A stretch of DNA of 64,000 nt from Lantana camara (lineage: Eukaryota; Streptophyta; Magnoliopsida; Lamiales; Verbenaceae), in contig CM074863.1 of assembly GCA_037501455.1 (NCBI GenBank), positions 13,884,001 through 13,948,000 of the forward strand, given 5' to 3'. How positions within the stretch are numbered: the stretch's first letter is position 1; every line of letters begins with the position of its first letter. A program made the translations under genes and the position numbers. The notes beneath the pieces are model-generated. The model worked only from the letters and a program-made list of their open reading frames with translations, was not told the origin of the DNA and searched no databases. Below are positions 31,511 through 43,550 of this stretch, piece after piece.

Positions 31511-31930
31511 TCTCCAAACTTTAATTTAGAAACAGAGGTTAACAACAAACAAAAGTTCAAAGATATAGTAAATTCCAATGTTATTAAGTTAAGGAGGTTT
31601 ATTAGTTTTGCAAAAAATGACAAAAGGATGATATATGCTAAATGTGTTGATAAATTTTGAAATTGAAGAATCAATGCTCTTACAGATGGGGGAAAGAGGT
31701 GTTTCCAAATCAGGAAGTAAGAAACAAAATACACTTGTGAAGAGTTAATTAAGTGATGAGTTCAAAGGTTTATTAGCTAACAAAAAGGGTTTTCTGGAAG
31801 GCAGCAAGGACTGGAATTATTACTGAATTTGAGGCTAGAAAGAAAATTTTTGAGGAATTAGATGTGAAGACAATAGAATAGCTTAATGACAAACATCCAA
31901 ACCACTGGAGTAGATCAGATTTTTTCAATA
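31511..31930 (+). pseudogene. mudrA-type transposase fragments
   Basis: Two stretches show MULE transposase text. In 31511-31659 the translation KFKDIVNSNVIKLRRFISFA, then KNDKRMIYAKC, matches the MuDR DNA-binding domain. In about 31785-31930 the translation VFWKAARTGIITEFEARKKI, then NHWSRSDFF, matches the region where transposases read WKAA...F...W.RS.F. Stops (for example TAG after KTIE) and missing catalytic parts show it is dead. Confidence 0.75.
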
Positions 31931-32302
31931 TTTCATAAAAGAGACATTTTGTTGAATAACTTGTGTCAACTTTAACCCTAACATTCTTGAAGCTAAAGAA
32001 CACATCTTTGGTGCTTACACATGTTGTACTGCTACTTGATACTATTTAGGAATGAATTTTAGATGTTTTTGTTAGACAATATGTGAAGACAATAGAACAG
32101 CTTAATGACAAACAACCAAACCACTCGAGTAGATCAGATTTTTTCAATATTTCCTAAAAGAGACATTTTGTTGAATAACTTGTGTCAACTTTAACCCTAA
32201 CATTCTTGAAGCTAAAGAACACATCTTTGGTGCTTACACATGTTGTACTGCTACTTGATACTATTTAGGAATGAATTTTAGATGTTTTTGTTAGACAATA
32301 TG
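31863..32302. repeat. 220-bp tandem duplication inside the MULE
   Basis: The segment beginning GTGAAGACAATAGAA at 31863 is repeated from 32083 with few differences. It includes the end of the transposase fragment. Confidence 0.88.
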
Positions 32303-33229
32303 AGTTGAGGAACTACAATATATAAATATGAAAAAAAATATATGGGTTGGCTCATGTTGTAATAATGTTGCTTGGTATTATCTTGTATCTTTCAATCTTT
32401 TTTCTTCTATAAAATGACAGTAGAATAGGGATTATATGTAATTTCAAAATATTGTCTATATTTTGTAACTTCAGTATTTTGGATTATTATGCAATTTTAG
32501 TGTTTTGCGGCTTTATGTAATTTTAAAATGTTGGCTATTTTGTTTCGTAAGTTCATTTGGAGCTATATGTAAAATGGGGAAATGGTGGAAGTAAAAATTG
32601 GGGTTTATGTCTTATTTTTCTTCCAAATGACTAACAGGAAAAAGTGATCGACTTTCGTTAGTCAAAGGATGGAAAAGGTGACAGAGGACTAACGTTGAAA
32701 CATTTTAAATTATGCGGGACCAAAATTGAGAAATTTGAAATGATTAAGATCAAAAGCGTATTTGATTTATTTTATGGGAGCAAAAATGATATCTTTTCTT
32801 ATTATAATATATATGATATATGTATACACAAGTGTTTATATTTAATTAGATTAGTAGGCATATTGGAAACTTGCTTACAGATTCTTTTTTTAAAATGCTT
32901 TGCCAGAAATTAGCACGTATTAACATTTAATGTCGAGATGACAATATAAATTTTTTCTTCAAAGTACAGATGACAATTTGAAACATTTGACGGTTCGGAT
33001 GAAAGTTTGAAAAAATGCTCATAATACAATTCGTACGGTTTTTGTCATGCTTTGTCACCACAAAATACACACACGGTTTCTCCCACAGTACACACACAAC
33101 AAAACACATCCAGGGTTTGTTTCGCAACAGAACACACATACAAATTCTTCATTATATTTCTGTCCCTAGAAGATTTACAAAATAATCCATAATCCAACAA
33201 CTAGAACAAAAATGTGAGAAATATGATGG

Positions 33230-34239
33230 TCAAACAAGCTCAACTACTTGCGGAGGATTAGGCTGATGATTAGCTTGCGGATTAGCTGGAGCTAGGCACC
33301 CCAACCTGACCAACAAATTCCTAAAATAAAATTTACAGTCAATATAAATTTTAAAATTAATTAAAATTGGTAAAATTTATATATAAATACCTGGTTTGAT
33401 TATACGCCAACTGGCACAAGTCTTGTGTGTCTTCTATCCAGTACGGCTCAACCGCCAGCCAACAAAAAGCTCCCATGGGAATAAGAGCTAAGACGATTGA
33501 AGTATAATACCTATTAGAATGTATGGCAAAGGGAATACACATTCCTATTAAACCCTCAGTAGCCCCGAAGTCCCCCTCTAATCCTAACCCAATGGTAAAA
33601 AAACAGCAGCTATACGCATAGAACAAACAGCAGATGTAAATGTCGGTAATGTCGTCGTATTTATCCTCTAATTCACCCACTTGCATTCCACCTAAGACCA
33701 TCCCCCCAATCATAAAAACCCTTCTAAATAATAGCCTCCAAAAATGATGGCTCGTAACCCAGTGCCAAAGCAAACAAATACCCCAAACTATCCCAAAAAA
33801 CAACACGTTAACAACCAAACCAGCAAACAAACCCCATAAAACTTCACGCCACCCAACCATAATTTGTTCTGGTCTACACTAGGGCTTGGGGTTGGGGTTG
33901 GGGTGGGAAGACAATCGACTGGACAGTTTCTGCACTTGCCTAGTTTTGTGAGATCATGGGAGAGAACCGCAACAAAAAAGACACTTCCGATCACGAAACA
34001 AATTCCAACGAAAACCACAATCAACTTCAGGAAATGCAGCCTTGCAATCTAAGTAAATAATAAATTGAAAAATAAGACTCTAATTCAATATGGTCACAAA
34101 TTTGAACATCAAATAACATTTAACAAACCTGTCTCACTTGCAAAAAATTACGCCACCAAGTAAAACAAGCATTCCCGGCCTCCTGTTGATTCCCGGCACC
34201 CTGCAAAAAATTACGCGTGTTGTTCCTCGCATCCCGCTA
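33230..34239 (-). pseudogene. Captured multi-exon membrane-protein gene fragment, copy A
   Basis: Three exons with good splice sites can be read on the minus strand: ~34239-34129, 34048-33391 and 33320-33230, with introns GT-AG. The text runs NQQEAGNACFTWWRNFLQVR, then hydrophobic segments (FVGICFVIGSVFFVAV), a Pro/Thr linker, then four or so membrane helices (EVLWGLFAGLVVNVLFFGIV, ICCLFYAYSCCFF, VLALIPMGAFCWLAV), ending NPPQVVELV. The 5' end is cut at the MULE terminal repeat. In exon 2 the reading frame changes near 33865. I do not recognise the family. Confidence 0.6.
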
Positions 34240-34902
34240 ATTGTAAAGGGGGGAATGGTGGAAGTAAAAATTGGGGTTTATGTCTTATTTTTCCTCCAAA
34301 TGACTAACAGGAAAAAGTGATTGACTTTCATTAGTGAAAGGATGGAAAAGGTAACTGAGGACTAACGTTGAAACATTTTAAATTATGCGGGACCAAAATT
34401 GAGAAATTTGAAATAATTCAGACCAAAAGCGTATTTGATTTATTTTATGGGAGCAAAAATGATATCTTTTCTTATTATAATATATATGATATATGTATAC
34501 ACAAGTGTGTATATTTAATTAGATTAGTAGGCATATTGGAAACTTGCTTATAGATTCTTTTTTTAAAATGTTTTGCCAGAAATTAGCACGTATTAACATT
34601 TAATGTCGAGATGACAATATAAATTTTTTCTTCAAAGTACAGATGACAATTTGAAACATTTGACAGTTCGGATGAAAGTTTGAAAAAATGCTCATAATAC
34701 AATTCGTACGGTTTTTGTCATTCTTTGTCACCACAAAATACACACACGGTTTCTCCCACAATACACACACAACAAAACACACCCAGGGTTTGTTTCGCAA
34801 CAGAACACACACACAAATTCTTCATTATATTTCTGTCCCCAGGAAATTTACAAAATAATCCATAATCCAACAGCTAGAACAAAAATGTGAGAAATATGAT
34901 GG

Positions 34903-35885
34903 TCAAACAAGCTCAACTACTTGCGGAGGATTAGGCTGATGATTAGCTTGCGGATTAGCCTGAGGATTAGCTGGAGCTAGGCACCCCAGGCTGACAAACA
35001 AATTCCTGAAATAAAATTTACAGTCAATATAAATTTTAAAATTAATTAAAATTAGTAATATATAAATACCTGGTTTGATTATACGCCAACTGGCACAAGT
35101 CTTGTGTGTATTCTATCCATTACGGCTCAACCGCCAGCCAACAAAAAGCTCTCATGGGAATAAGAATGTATGGCAAAGGGAATACACATTCCTATTAAAC
35201 CCTCAGTAGCCCCGAAGTCCCCCTCTAATCCTAACCCAATGATAAAAAAACAGCAGGCATACGCATAGAACAAACAGCAGATGTAAACGTCGGTAATGTC
35301 GTCGTATTTATCCGCTAATTCACCCACTAGCATTCCACCTAAGACCATTCCCCCAAACATAAAAACCCTTCTAAATAATAGTCTCCAAAAATGATGGTTC
35401 GTAACCCAGTGCCAAAGCAAACAAAAACCCCTCAATATCCCAAGAAACACCACGTAAACAACCAAACCAGCAAACAAACCCCATAAAACTTCACGCCACC
35501 CAACCATAATTTGTTCGGGTCTACTCTATGGCTTAGGGTTGGGGTTGGGGTGGGAAGACAATCGACTGGACATTTTCTGCACTTGTCTAGTTTTGTGAGA
35601 TCATGGGAGAGAACCGCAACAAAAAAGACACTTCCGATCACGAAACAAATTCCAGCGAAATCCACAATCAACTTCAGGAAATGCAGCCTTATAATCTAAG
35701 TAAATAATAAATTGAAAAATAAGACTCTAATTCAATATGACCACAAATTTGAACATCAAATAACATTTAACATACCTGTCTCGCTTGCAAAAAATTGTGG
35801 CACCAAGTAAAACAAGCATTCCCGGCCTCCTGTTGATTCCCGACACCCTGCAAAAAATTGCGCGTGTTGTTCCTCGCATCCCGCT
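34903..35885 (-). pseudogene. Captured membrane-protein gene fragment, copy B
   Basis: Same three-exon structure as copy A: about 35885-35776, 35695-35070 and 35005-34903. A deletion of about 30 bp near 35165 removes the segment after MCIPFAIHS and shifts the frame. The last exon has an extra NPQA repeat. It ends at the next MULE terminal repeat on its 5' side, as copy A does. Confidence 0.6.
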
Positions 35886-36567
35886 AATTGTAAAGGGGGG
35901 AATGGTGGAAGTAAAAATTGGGGTTTATGTCTTATTTTTCCTCCAAATGACTAACAGGAAAAAGTGATTGACTTTCGTTAGTCAAAGGATGGAAAAGGTA
36001 ACAGAGGACTAACGTTGAAACATTTTAAATTATGCGGGACCAAAATTGAGAAATTTGAAATGATTAAGACCAAAAGCGTATTTGATTTATTTTATGGGAG
36101 CAAAAATGATATCTTTTCTTATTATAATATATATGATATATGTATACACAAGTGTGTATATTTAATTAGATTAGTAGGCATATCGGAAACTTGCTTACAG
36201 ATTCTTTTTTTAAAATGCTTTGCCAGAAATTAACACGTATTAACATTTAATGTCGAGATGACAATATAAATTTTTTTTCAAAGTACAGATGACAATTTGA
36301 AACATTTGAAAGTTTGAAAAAATGCTCATAATACAATTCGTACGGTTTTTGTCATGCTCTCTCACCACAAAATACACACACGGTTTCTCTGACAATACAC
36401 ACACAACAAAACACACCCAGGGTTTGTTTCGCATCAAAACACACACACAAACACTCAGCTCTCAAATCTCTCATAGTCACCTGCCATGGATATGGAGATT
36501 CAGATCGGAAATGAGTATATTGATCGGTCTACCCAAACGTTCAAAAAATGTGATTTAACGTGCGAGT

Positions 36568-36755
36568 GTTGGCCCTCCCGCTCCTGAGACTATTGTTGAC
36601 CTTAATGCAGCATTGGAGACCGTGACAAACACTTTCGAGCTTGTTGAGAATAAGTGAGCCTTCATTGATTCTGACTATGATGTACAATCACCGCTTGTCG
36701 TAGCATCCTACCTCAGGCATGACATGCTTCGGTTTCTTACGAGTAAACATAAAAA
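36568..36755 (+). pseudogene. Coding-like fragment of unknown family
   Basis: One frame reads VGPPAPETIVDLNAALETVT, then FELVENK, a stop, then SPLVVASYLRHDMLRFL. The amino-acid text looks like real protein with one nonsense codon, but I cannot assign it. It lies just right of the tandem array. Confidence 0.3.
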
Positions 36756-36759
36756 TAGA

Positions 36760-38566
36760 ATTAATATATATTACCATAACATTTTTTTTTAGTCATATAG
36801 ATTTATAGATTGAGTAACTTAAATTTGAAAATCAAAATACTAAAACTGGTACCAATTTTATTTTTTTTATTTTTTTTTGAAACGCAAACACCGAATGGAA
36901 AATTTACTAAATCAACCGGAATTAAAACCTATAAAGGAACAATGAGAAAAGTAAAGCATACAAAGGCCGCAATTCTAACAAATTTGTGGGCAAAATCCTT
37001 GCTCCATGTTTAATAGAATAGAAACTATCATTTTCAAATAGTAAAACTAATACCTGTAAAAACTGTGAGAATATAGCTAACAAATGAGAATTTTTTACTC
37101 AAACCTAATACCAACGTCACCACCAAATTCTTAGCGCTTGCAGATTCTTTAGAGTCATACAAATCGATTCGTGATCAAGCGTGTCTCCTCCTGATTTGAT
37201 CTTGAAGTAAAGGCAATCATCCATAAGTGACAAAAGAGGCAGATGCTTGTAGCGCCGAGAGAACCACCCTTGCAATAAAAAAGAAGAATAAAGTAAAACA
37301 ACTCTATACGAGAGAAAAAAAACTACTCTCATAAGACAAAGACAACCAAAAAAGGAAAAAAAAAAGGAGAGAAATAAACAAAAAAACATAGATCAAGAGA
37401 TTCAGATCTCAAAACAAAGAGATCTAGATCTCGTTAAAGAACAAAACAAATATCTATATTGGGAAGAAGAAACGACTACTACTAGGTATCGATTAAATTA
37501 ATAAGAAAGGAAAAAGAAAAAATTGCGCGAGCTAAAGGCATGGAATATTAGTAGAAATTAATGTTTAGAATCTATTGAAAGAATACACAATAAATAAATG
37601 TTTGTAAAAATAATAAGAAAAAAATTAAAAAGACTATTGTTTTATTTATTACGAGGCAAAGTTGTTTGATAGTACATCAAAGAAGTAAAAAGGCATGTTA
37701 AAGTATAATTTAATAAAAGATCAATTTATATAATTTACTTTATTAAAGAAATGAATAACAGGTGTTCTTAATTAAATTAAAATAATCTTAACCGAAAGTA
37801 TCTCAGTAGTAATCTAGTGCATATTTTTTCGAAAATTAACACCACCATTTAATCAAATTACTAATAAATTAGTTTTAATATAGTTGAATAGAAACGATCC
37901 ATTCTTAACTAAAAGTTAGGAATTTGAATTTTAACTTTCAATATAAAATAATTTTAAATTTTCTAGTCAATTATCTCACCCTATGAGATATCTACAATTT
38001 AATTTAAACCCTATGAAGTGGCTACGATTTAATTTAACCAAACTGACTTCGAGGGGAAAACCATAAAAATAAAGGACCATGCATAATTAAAGCTTAATTG
38101 AATTTGTAAGTAAATTAACTTTGGGAAAGAAAAAGGACCATAGAGGGACAATTAAACGGAAATCCTACCTCTGATGTGAAAATTATCAACAACTTTTAAT
38201 TACATATTTAATAGATAGTTGAATAATTTAATATTGTAACAGAAAGTTACTAAAGCTTCCTTGGATCAATACGAGTTGTAAGGGTAACTAGGAAGGGTAA
38301 AAAAGATCCAGATGTACTTATTTGAGATAGAAATTTAGCTTTAAACTTTTTGTGAATGTAATCGAATCAAATATTAGTAAGCCATCAAATTAGAAAGAAA
38401 ACCTCACCCATAAAGTGAGAAACACAAGAGCTTAAGCCAGTCGAACTGCATTATTTGACGAGCAAATAGGTTATAAATCTATACAGTATGCCTCACATTT
38501 GCATATAAAACGAAATTGACAAAAAATAAAATAGCAAAGCATGAAATGAATATTAAGTAATAAATT
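36760..38566. other. Intergenic region
   Basis: AT-rich; short frames without recognisable family text. The right edge (AAATT at 38562-38566) is the left copy of the target duplication of the next Copia element. Confidence 0.5.
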
Positions 38567-38751
38567 TGTTGAGCTTAAGAGGATTCAAGATTCGGGAAGA
38601 ATGTATTATTTCTGTATTAACTGTGTACTGAAGACACTGTACAAGGACACATAAATACAACATACTGCTATGCTAAGAAAGGAAACGAAATCAATACAGC
38701 AAATCACGGGATTAAAAGGATCCCCTAATATCTACTTTCCTAATGTCGACA
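38567..38751 (-). repeat. 3' LTR of Copia C
   Basis: TGTTGAGCTTAAGAGG to AATGTCGACA on the plus strand, 185 bp. It differs from the other LTR by six substitutions and no indels. Confidence 0.96.
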
Positions 38752-38763
38752 CTCCCCCTCAAG
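38752..38763 (-). other. Polypurine tract of Copia C
   Basis: The minus strand reads CTTGAGGGGGAG directly before the 3' LTR. Confidence 0.85.
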
Positions 38764-38864
38764 TTGTAAAGTCGGGTCACCGATTTGCAACTTGCCTAGA
38801 ACTTCTGTAAATATCCTCCCATTTACTGCCTTAGTCAATATATCTGCAAGATGATCTTCTGATC

Positions 38865-40155
38865 TCACAAACGGAACTCGATTACTCCTTCCTCGATCTT
38901 CTCCTTAATGAAATGTCTGTCAACTTCAACATGTTTCGTACGATCATGTTGCACTGGGTTCTCAGATATGCTCATTGCTGCGCGATTGTCACACTTGAGC
39001 TTGCACTTTCTGTTTGGGGGAATATCAATGTCTGTAAGCAGTTTTCTCAACCAAAGAATTTCTGCTACTCCCCGAGCAACTCCTCGAAACTCAGCTTCTG
39101 CACTCTAGAGAGCAACCACCTTCTGCTTCTTACTTTTCCATGTCACAACATTACCCCCGACTAGTGTGAAATAGCCAGAGGTCGACTGTCGATCACTCGG
39201 TTTCCCTGCCCAGTCTGCATCTGTGTAGGCCTCAATCTCCAAGTGCCCGTTCTTCTGAAAGATAACCCCTCTTCCTCGACACCCTTTCAAATACCTACGT
39301 ACTCTGAGAGCTGCTTCCATATGAGACTTCTGTGGTCTGTGCATAAACTGACTCAATACTCCTACTGCATAGGCAATATCCGATCTCTTGTGGGCTAAAT
39401 AGATCAACTTTCCCACCAAGTGCTGATGTTGTAACTTTTCTGTCTCTTCTGCTTTCTCCTCTATCCTCAGACCGTGATTGACTACCATGGGAGTGCCTGC
39501 TGGCTTACACTCCAAGAGCCCTGTCTCAGCTAGCAAATCAAGGACAAACTTCCTCTGTGAGATGTAAATCCCTTTTTTAGAGCGCAGTACCTCTATCCCG
39601 AGAAAATACTTTAGTGGCCCTAAATCTTTCATTTCGAACTCCTGGAACAGATTTCTTCTGAGCTGTGCAATTTTCTCTTGATCATCCCCTGTGATAATCA
39701 TATCGTCAACATAGATAATCAAGCACGTCACTAGCTCCCCTCGCCTTTTAATGAACAACGTATGGTCTGAATTGCTCTGAAAATAACTGTACTTCTTCAT
39801 GGCAGCTAAGAATCTCCCAAACCAGCCTCGGGGTGACTGTTTTAACCCCGTATAGAGCCTTTTTTAACCTGCACACGTCCTTACTTCTGAACTTCCCAGT
39901 GAATCCAGGGGGTAGATCCATGTATACTTCTTCCTGAAGATCTCCATGCAAAAATGCATTCTTAACATCGAACTGATGAAGATGCCAATCTCGGTTTGCT
40001 GCCACTGAGAACAACACCCTGATGGTGTCTATCTTTGCTACGGGAGAGAACGTTTCTGAATAGTCAATCCCGTATGTCTGCGTGTACCCTTTCGGCACTA
40101 GCCTCGATTTATACCTCTCAACACTCCCATATGCCCGATGTTTCACTGTAAACAC
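38865..40155 (-). pseudogene. Copia C reverse transcriptase and RNase H, broken
   Basis: RT begins [20 protein letters not shown] and [20 protein letters not shown]. The frame breaks near 39800 and resumes with the catalytic LIIYVDDMIITGDD and DLGPLKYFLGIEV. RNase H follows (AYTDADWAGKPSDRQSTSGY), a TAG near 39105, then SAEAEF-type text and KLKCDNRAAMSISENPV, VEVDRHFIKEKIEEGV. So there is at least one frameshift and one nonsense codon. Confidence 0.88.
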
Positions 40156-40331
40156 CCAACGACAACAACAGCTCGTTTACCATTGGGTAAGGCACATTTT
40201 TCCCACGTTCCATTTCTCTCTAACGCCTCCATCTCTGTTTCCATAGCTTTGACCCATTTCTCATCCTCCAGGGCCTCTTCTATGTTACTGGGGATTCGGA
40301 TGGATTGAATTGCATGTGTATGAGCAAGAGC

Positions 40332-41315
40332 CTATGGCGATAAATCCCTTCGGACCATGCTTGCTGCCGGATACCGCGGAGTCCGACCTACGTGGTCTGG
40401 CTCATATCGTTTGGGAGGAATACCCCGAGTCGACCGTGGAGGTAGCACATACCTCTCTGTATCTCTATGAGCATTATTTCTATTATCTCCATACTCCCCA
40501 TGTTCCTCACTACTCCCTGCACTGTTATCATCATATGGAATAGTAGAAACCGAACTATGGACTTTATTACTTACCTCAGGAGTATTCGTCAGTTCGGAGT
40601 TAGAGTAGAAAAGGCTCGCTGATTGTACCACGAGAGGTGGTGGCTCGGTGGTTTCGCCTACTTGCTCTGTTGGGACTGTGTCTGGCCAACTAAGTGGTGG
40701 CACCCCACTAAGTGGATCCTGCTGCTGACTCTCCCCCTGACCACTAAGTGGGGTTGTAAAGTAATACTCGGTTTCAACAAAGTTACAATCCATAGTGGTA
40801 TAAAACTGTCCGGAAGAAGGATGGAAACACCAGTACCCTTTCTGATGAACCCCATAACCCACAAAGACACATTTGACTGAGCACGGATCAAGTTTGGTAC
40901 GGGAATTCTTAGGGAGATGGACAAACACAGAGCACCCAAACACCCAAGGAGGAAGGGATAGAACGGAGGGGATTTTGACCTGTTTGGCTAGACACTGTAA
41001 AGGGGTGTCAAAATTAAGTGGTTTTGAGGGAAGTCGGTTAACCAAATATACTGATGAAGCAATAGCTTCGGGCCACAAGGGCTGGGGACAATGTGACTCA
41101 ATGAGTAAAGACCGAGTCATCTCGAGTAACTGACGGTTCCTACGTTCGGCTACCCCATTTTGCTGTGGAGTGTGTGGGCACGAAGTCTGATGGATTAACC
41201 CGTTGTCCCGAAAAAATTGTTTAAGAATAGAGTTGATGTATTCCCTCCCCATTATCAGATCTGAGAACTTGTATGGGAACTTTGAACTGCTTATAAACCA
41301 TATGGTAAAATTCAA
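40332..41315 (-). pseudogene. Copia C integrase C-part
   Basis: Shows the copia integrase text HTPQQNGVAERRNRQLLEMT, PLWPEAIASSVYLVNRLPSK, the GYGVHQKGYWCFHP region, and the RT linker with RSTRGIPPKRYEPDH. The more N-terminal integrase core lies between 41315 and 41620 in broken frames. Confidence 0.87.
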
Positions 41316-41619
41316 TGAATTTTGAGGGCACTTCGGCTTTATTTTTCAGAAAATATACCCACGTCATCCGAGAACAATCATCAATAAATAAGATAAAATA
41401 CTTAAAACCATGAGTTGATTTGGTGTTCGGGGCGAGCCGTCATACATCAGAATGGACTAAAGAGAACACAGTTTCAGACCTCGAACTAGACACTGAGTAA
41501 GACTGTTTATGACTATTAGCTAAGACACAAGTATCACAATGAAACTGACAATCTTTCGGAAAAAACTTAGGAAATAACAGCTGAAGGTACCCTAACGAAG
41601 CGTGTCCGAGTTGACGGTA

Positions 41620-43508
41620 TCATAACCACTGTTGACGGTTCACTGTCCCGTGAGCAAGCGTTGCAATTCCGTGTTGAGCTACCTCGTCGACATAGTACAA
41701 TCCACGTTCCTCAGTACCACGCCCAATCACCTTCCCCGAACGAATATCCTGCAATAAGCAAAATGAGGGAAACATTACTAACATGCAGTTCAATTGCTTC
41801 ATGACTTGACTTATGGAGAGCAATTTGCAGAATAAATTGGGGATATAAAGGCAATTCTGTAATTTTAAATTTGGAGCCACAGCGACAGTGCCTGCTTCCT
41901 GCACATTCAAAATACTGCCACTGGCCGTTACAACGCCGTCTCTGGAGGCATTACTGTACTCTGCGAAATCAGATCGGTCATAGGTCATCGTATCTGTGGC
42001 CCCGCAATCGAAAATCCATCGGGACTTCCGGGATTGTGGAGATGTACTAGCTTGAAGTGTTGTACCTGTCTCTATTACATTTAAAATGGGGTCCTTTTTA
42101 TAATTAGTGGAATTAAAGGTCCCATTACTACTAACCCAATCTATAGGGACTGAATTGAAAGAATCCGAAAAAACAGGGATATAATTATGTATGGGGGCAG
42201 AATTTAAAGAATAAGTGTTAGGGGGGAAGGATGGTAAATCCCATCCTTGCCCGATACCTAAAAAAGCCGCCCCTCTCTCTTGGTTTCCATCCGCAGCGCT
42301 GCTTTCTTCTCCATTTCTAGGTTCCGCCGTTTTCTCCCCTTCTCCGCCTGCGGCGACCGCCGCTGCGCCGTAAGTTGGTGGCGCGTGGTCACGGCGCCGG
42401 CTCTTCCATCCTTCAGGCCAACCGATGATTTCAAAGCACCCCTCAACGGTGTGACCCCTCCGCTTACAATGGTTGCATTCCGGTGGTTCTCTGGTGCTGG
42501 AATACGTTGTGCCGCCGCCGCTTGTGGTTCGCCCGCCGCTGTTGGTGGCGTTCCACCTTGGAGTCGCCGGATTTATCCTTGGAGGCCCGGTGGAGCGTGG
42601 GTTAGATTTTCTACCGCGACCAGTCCCTGTACGCCCTTGTCCCTGTTTTTCGGCCATCAATCCAGCTCCGATGCCCGTGTCCGACGTCGATGATGAGTGC
42701 CGGCCCACCAGTATTTCTCTCCGATTTTCTTCTCGTCGTATGGTAGCATAGGCTTTCTCGACCGAAGGCAACAGATCTTCTTTCAATAGATCTCGCCTCT
42801 CCAGTTCATACCTGTCATCGATCCCAGCGAGAAATTGGAATAATTGGGTTTCGGATCTGAGGCGGTTATAGGCTGCAATATCTCGTTCACACGCCATCGG
42901 GTTGGATTGTCTGATTTCGATTTCTCTCCATATTCGTTGAAGGTTGTTGTAGTACTTCTCAATACTATCGGTTCCCTGCCTCATGTTGTTTGCCCTGACC
43001 GTGAGGTCGAAGATTTAAAGGCCATCGCTGCTTTGGCTATAAGTGGAATTTAGGCCGTCCCACAACATTTCGCCGATGGGTATTCGGCAAACAAAGTCAC
43101 TAATTCTGGCTCCATATTACGTAATAGCCATGTATAGACGATTAGATCCGTCTGTTCCCAGTTGGCATACGCCGGAGATCCGTTTGCGGGAGGTGCTGGA
43201 TTCCCGATGAGGTGGTGCAGTTTTCCTCTTCCCCCAATCTCCATCTTCATCAATCGTGACCAGAGGGAGTAATTGAATTGATTTAGTTTTATGTCGATTG
43301 AGATTGATTGTTGCATGTTATGGTGGTGCTGATTGGTTTCGGGTTGTGTATGTAGGTGGCTGAGTATATTGGCTAGTTGGTTGGCTAGGGATTCGCCGGG
43401 CTGTTGTGGTCCCTTGCCGGTGTTGTTGCTGTTGCGGTCCCTTGCCGGTGCTGCTGTTGTTGCTGTCTTCGGCCATGGTCGAGAAAGGTTAGGGTACGTG
43501 ATGAGCAA
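41620..43508 (-). pseudogene. Copia C gag and protease
   Basis: Gag starts near 43508 and includes FNYSLWSRLMKMEIGGRGKL. The frame breaks near 43000-43050, then continues RQGTDSIEKYYNNLQRIWRE. The zinc knuckle is intact: CNHCKRRGHTVEGC. The protease motif reads FDCGATDTMTYDRSD, with Asp present but Cys in place of the usual Ser/Thr of D-[ST]-G. The pre-integrase region follows (ERGLYYVDEVAQ). Shares wording with Copia B at 3.9-6.4 kb. Confidence 0.88.
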
Positions 43509-43538
43509 GGTTCGGATCCAATTATTGGATCGTCGCCC

Positions 43539-43550
43539 GCTCTGATACCA
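43539..43550 (-). other. Primer-binding site of Copia C
   Basis: The minus strand is exactly TGGTATCAGAGC, directly after the 5' LTR; a perfect match to the Met-tRNA complement used by most plant copia elements. Confidence 0.95.

Larger units (their letters stand above)
29700..32797 (+). mobile_element. Decayed Mutator-like element (MULE) with ~245-bp TIRs
   Basis: The left ~245 bp (ATATCATTTTTGATCTC ... CACTTCCACCATTTCCCC) is the imperfect reverse complement of the right end (GGGGAAATGGTGGAAGT ... CAAAAATGATATCTTTT). The 9-mer CTTATTATA occurs exactly outside both ends (29691-29699 and 32798-32806), the 9-bp target duplication expected of Mutator. Inside are fragments of a mudrA-type transposase and several tandem repeats. 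It is non-functional. Confidence 0.85.
32581..36452. repeat. Tandem 1.65-kb array carrying MULE right end, flank and gene fragment
   Basis: AATGGTGGAAGTAAAAATTG occurs at 32581, 34254 and 35901, giving periods of 1673 and 1647 bp. Each occurrence opens a copy of the MULE right terminal repeat, then the same flanking sequence (CTTATTATAATATATATG ... ACACACAACAAAACACA). Between copies lies the membrane-protein gene fragment. The third copy loses homology near 36452. The pattern is a tandem duplication of gene fragment, terminal repeat and flank. Confidence 0.88.

Noticed and set aside
33864..34320. Plus-strand short frames in the tandem array (and the copies at 35511-35967)
   Set aside because: They are antisense to the exons of the captured membrane-protein gene and have no splice or family support.
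37117..37389. Minus-strand frame ending HESICMTLKNLQALRIWW
   Set aside because: Starts in low-complexity Phe/Ser sequence and I cannot support any family; left out as a gene.
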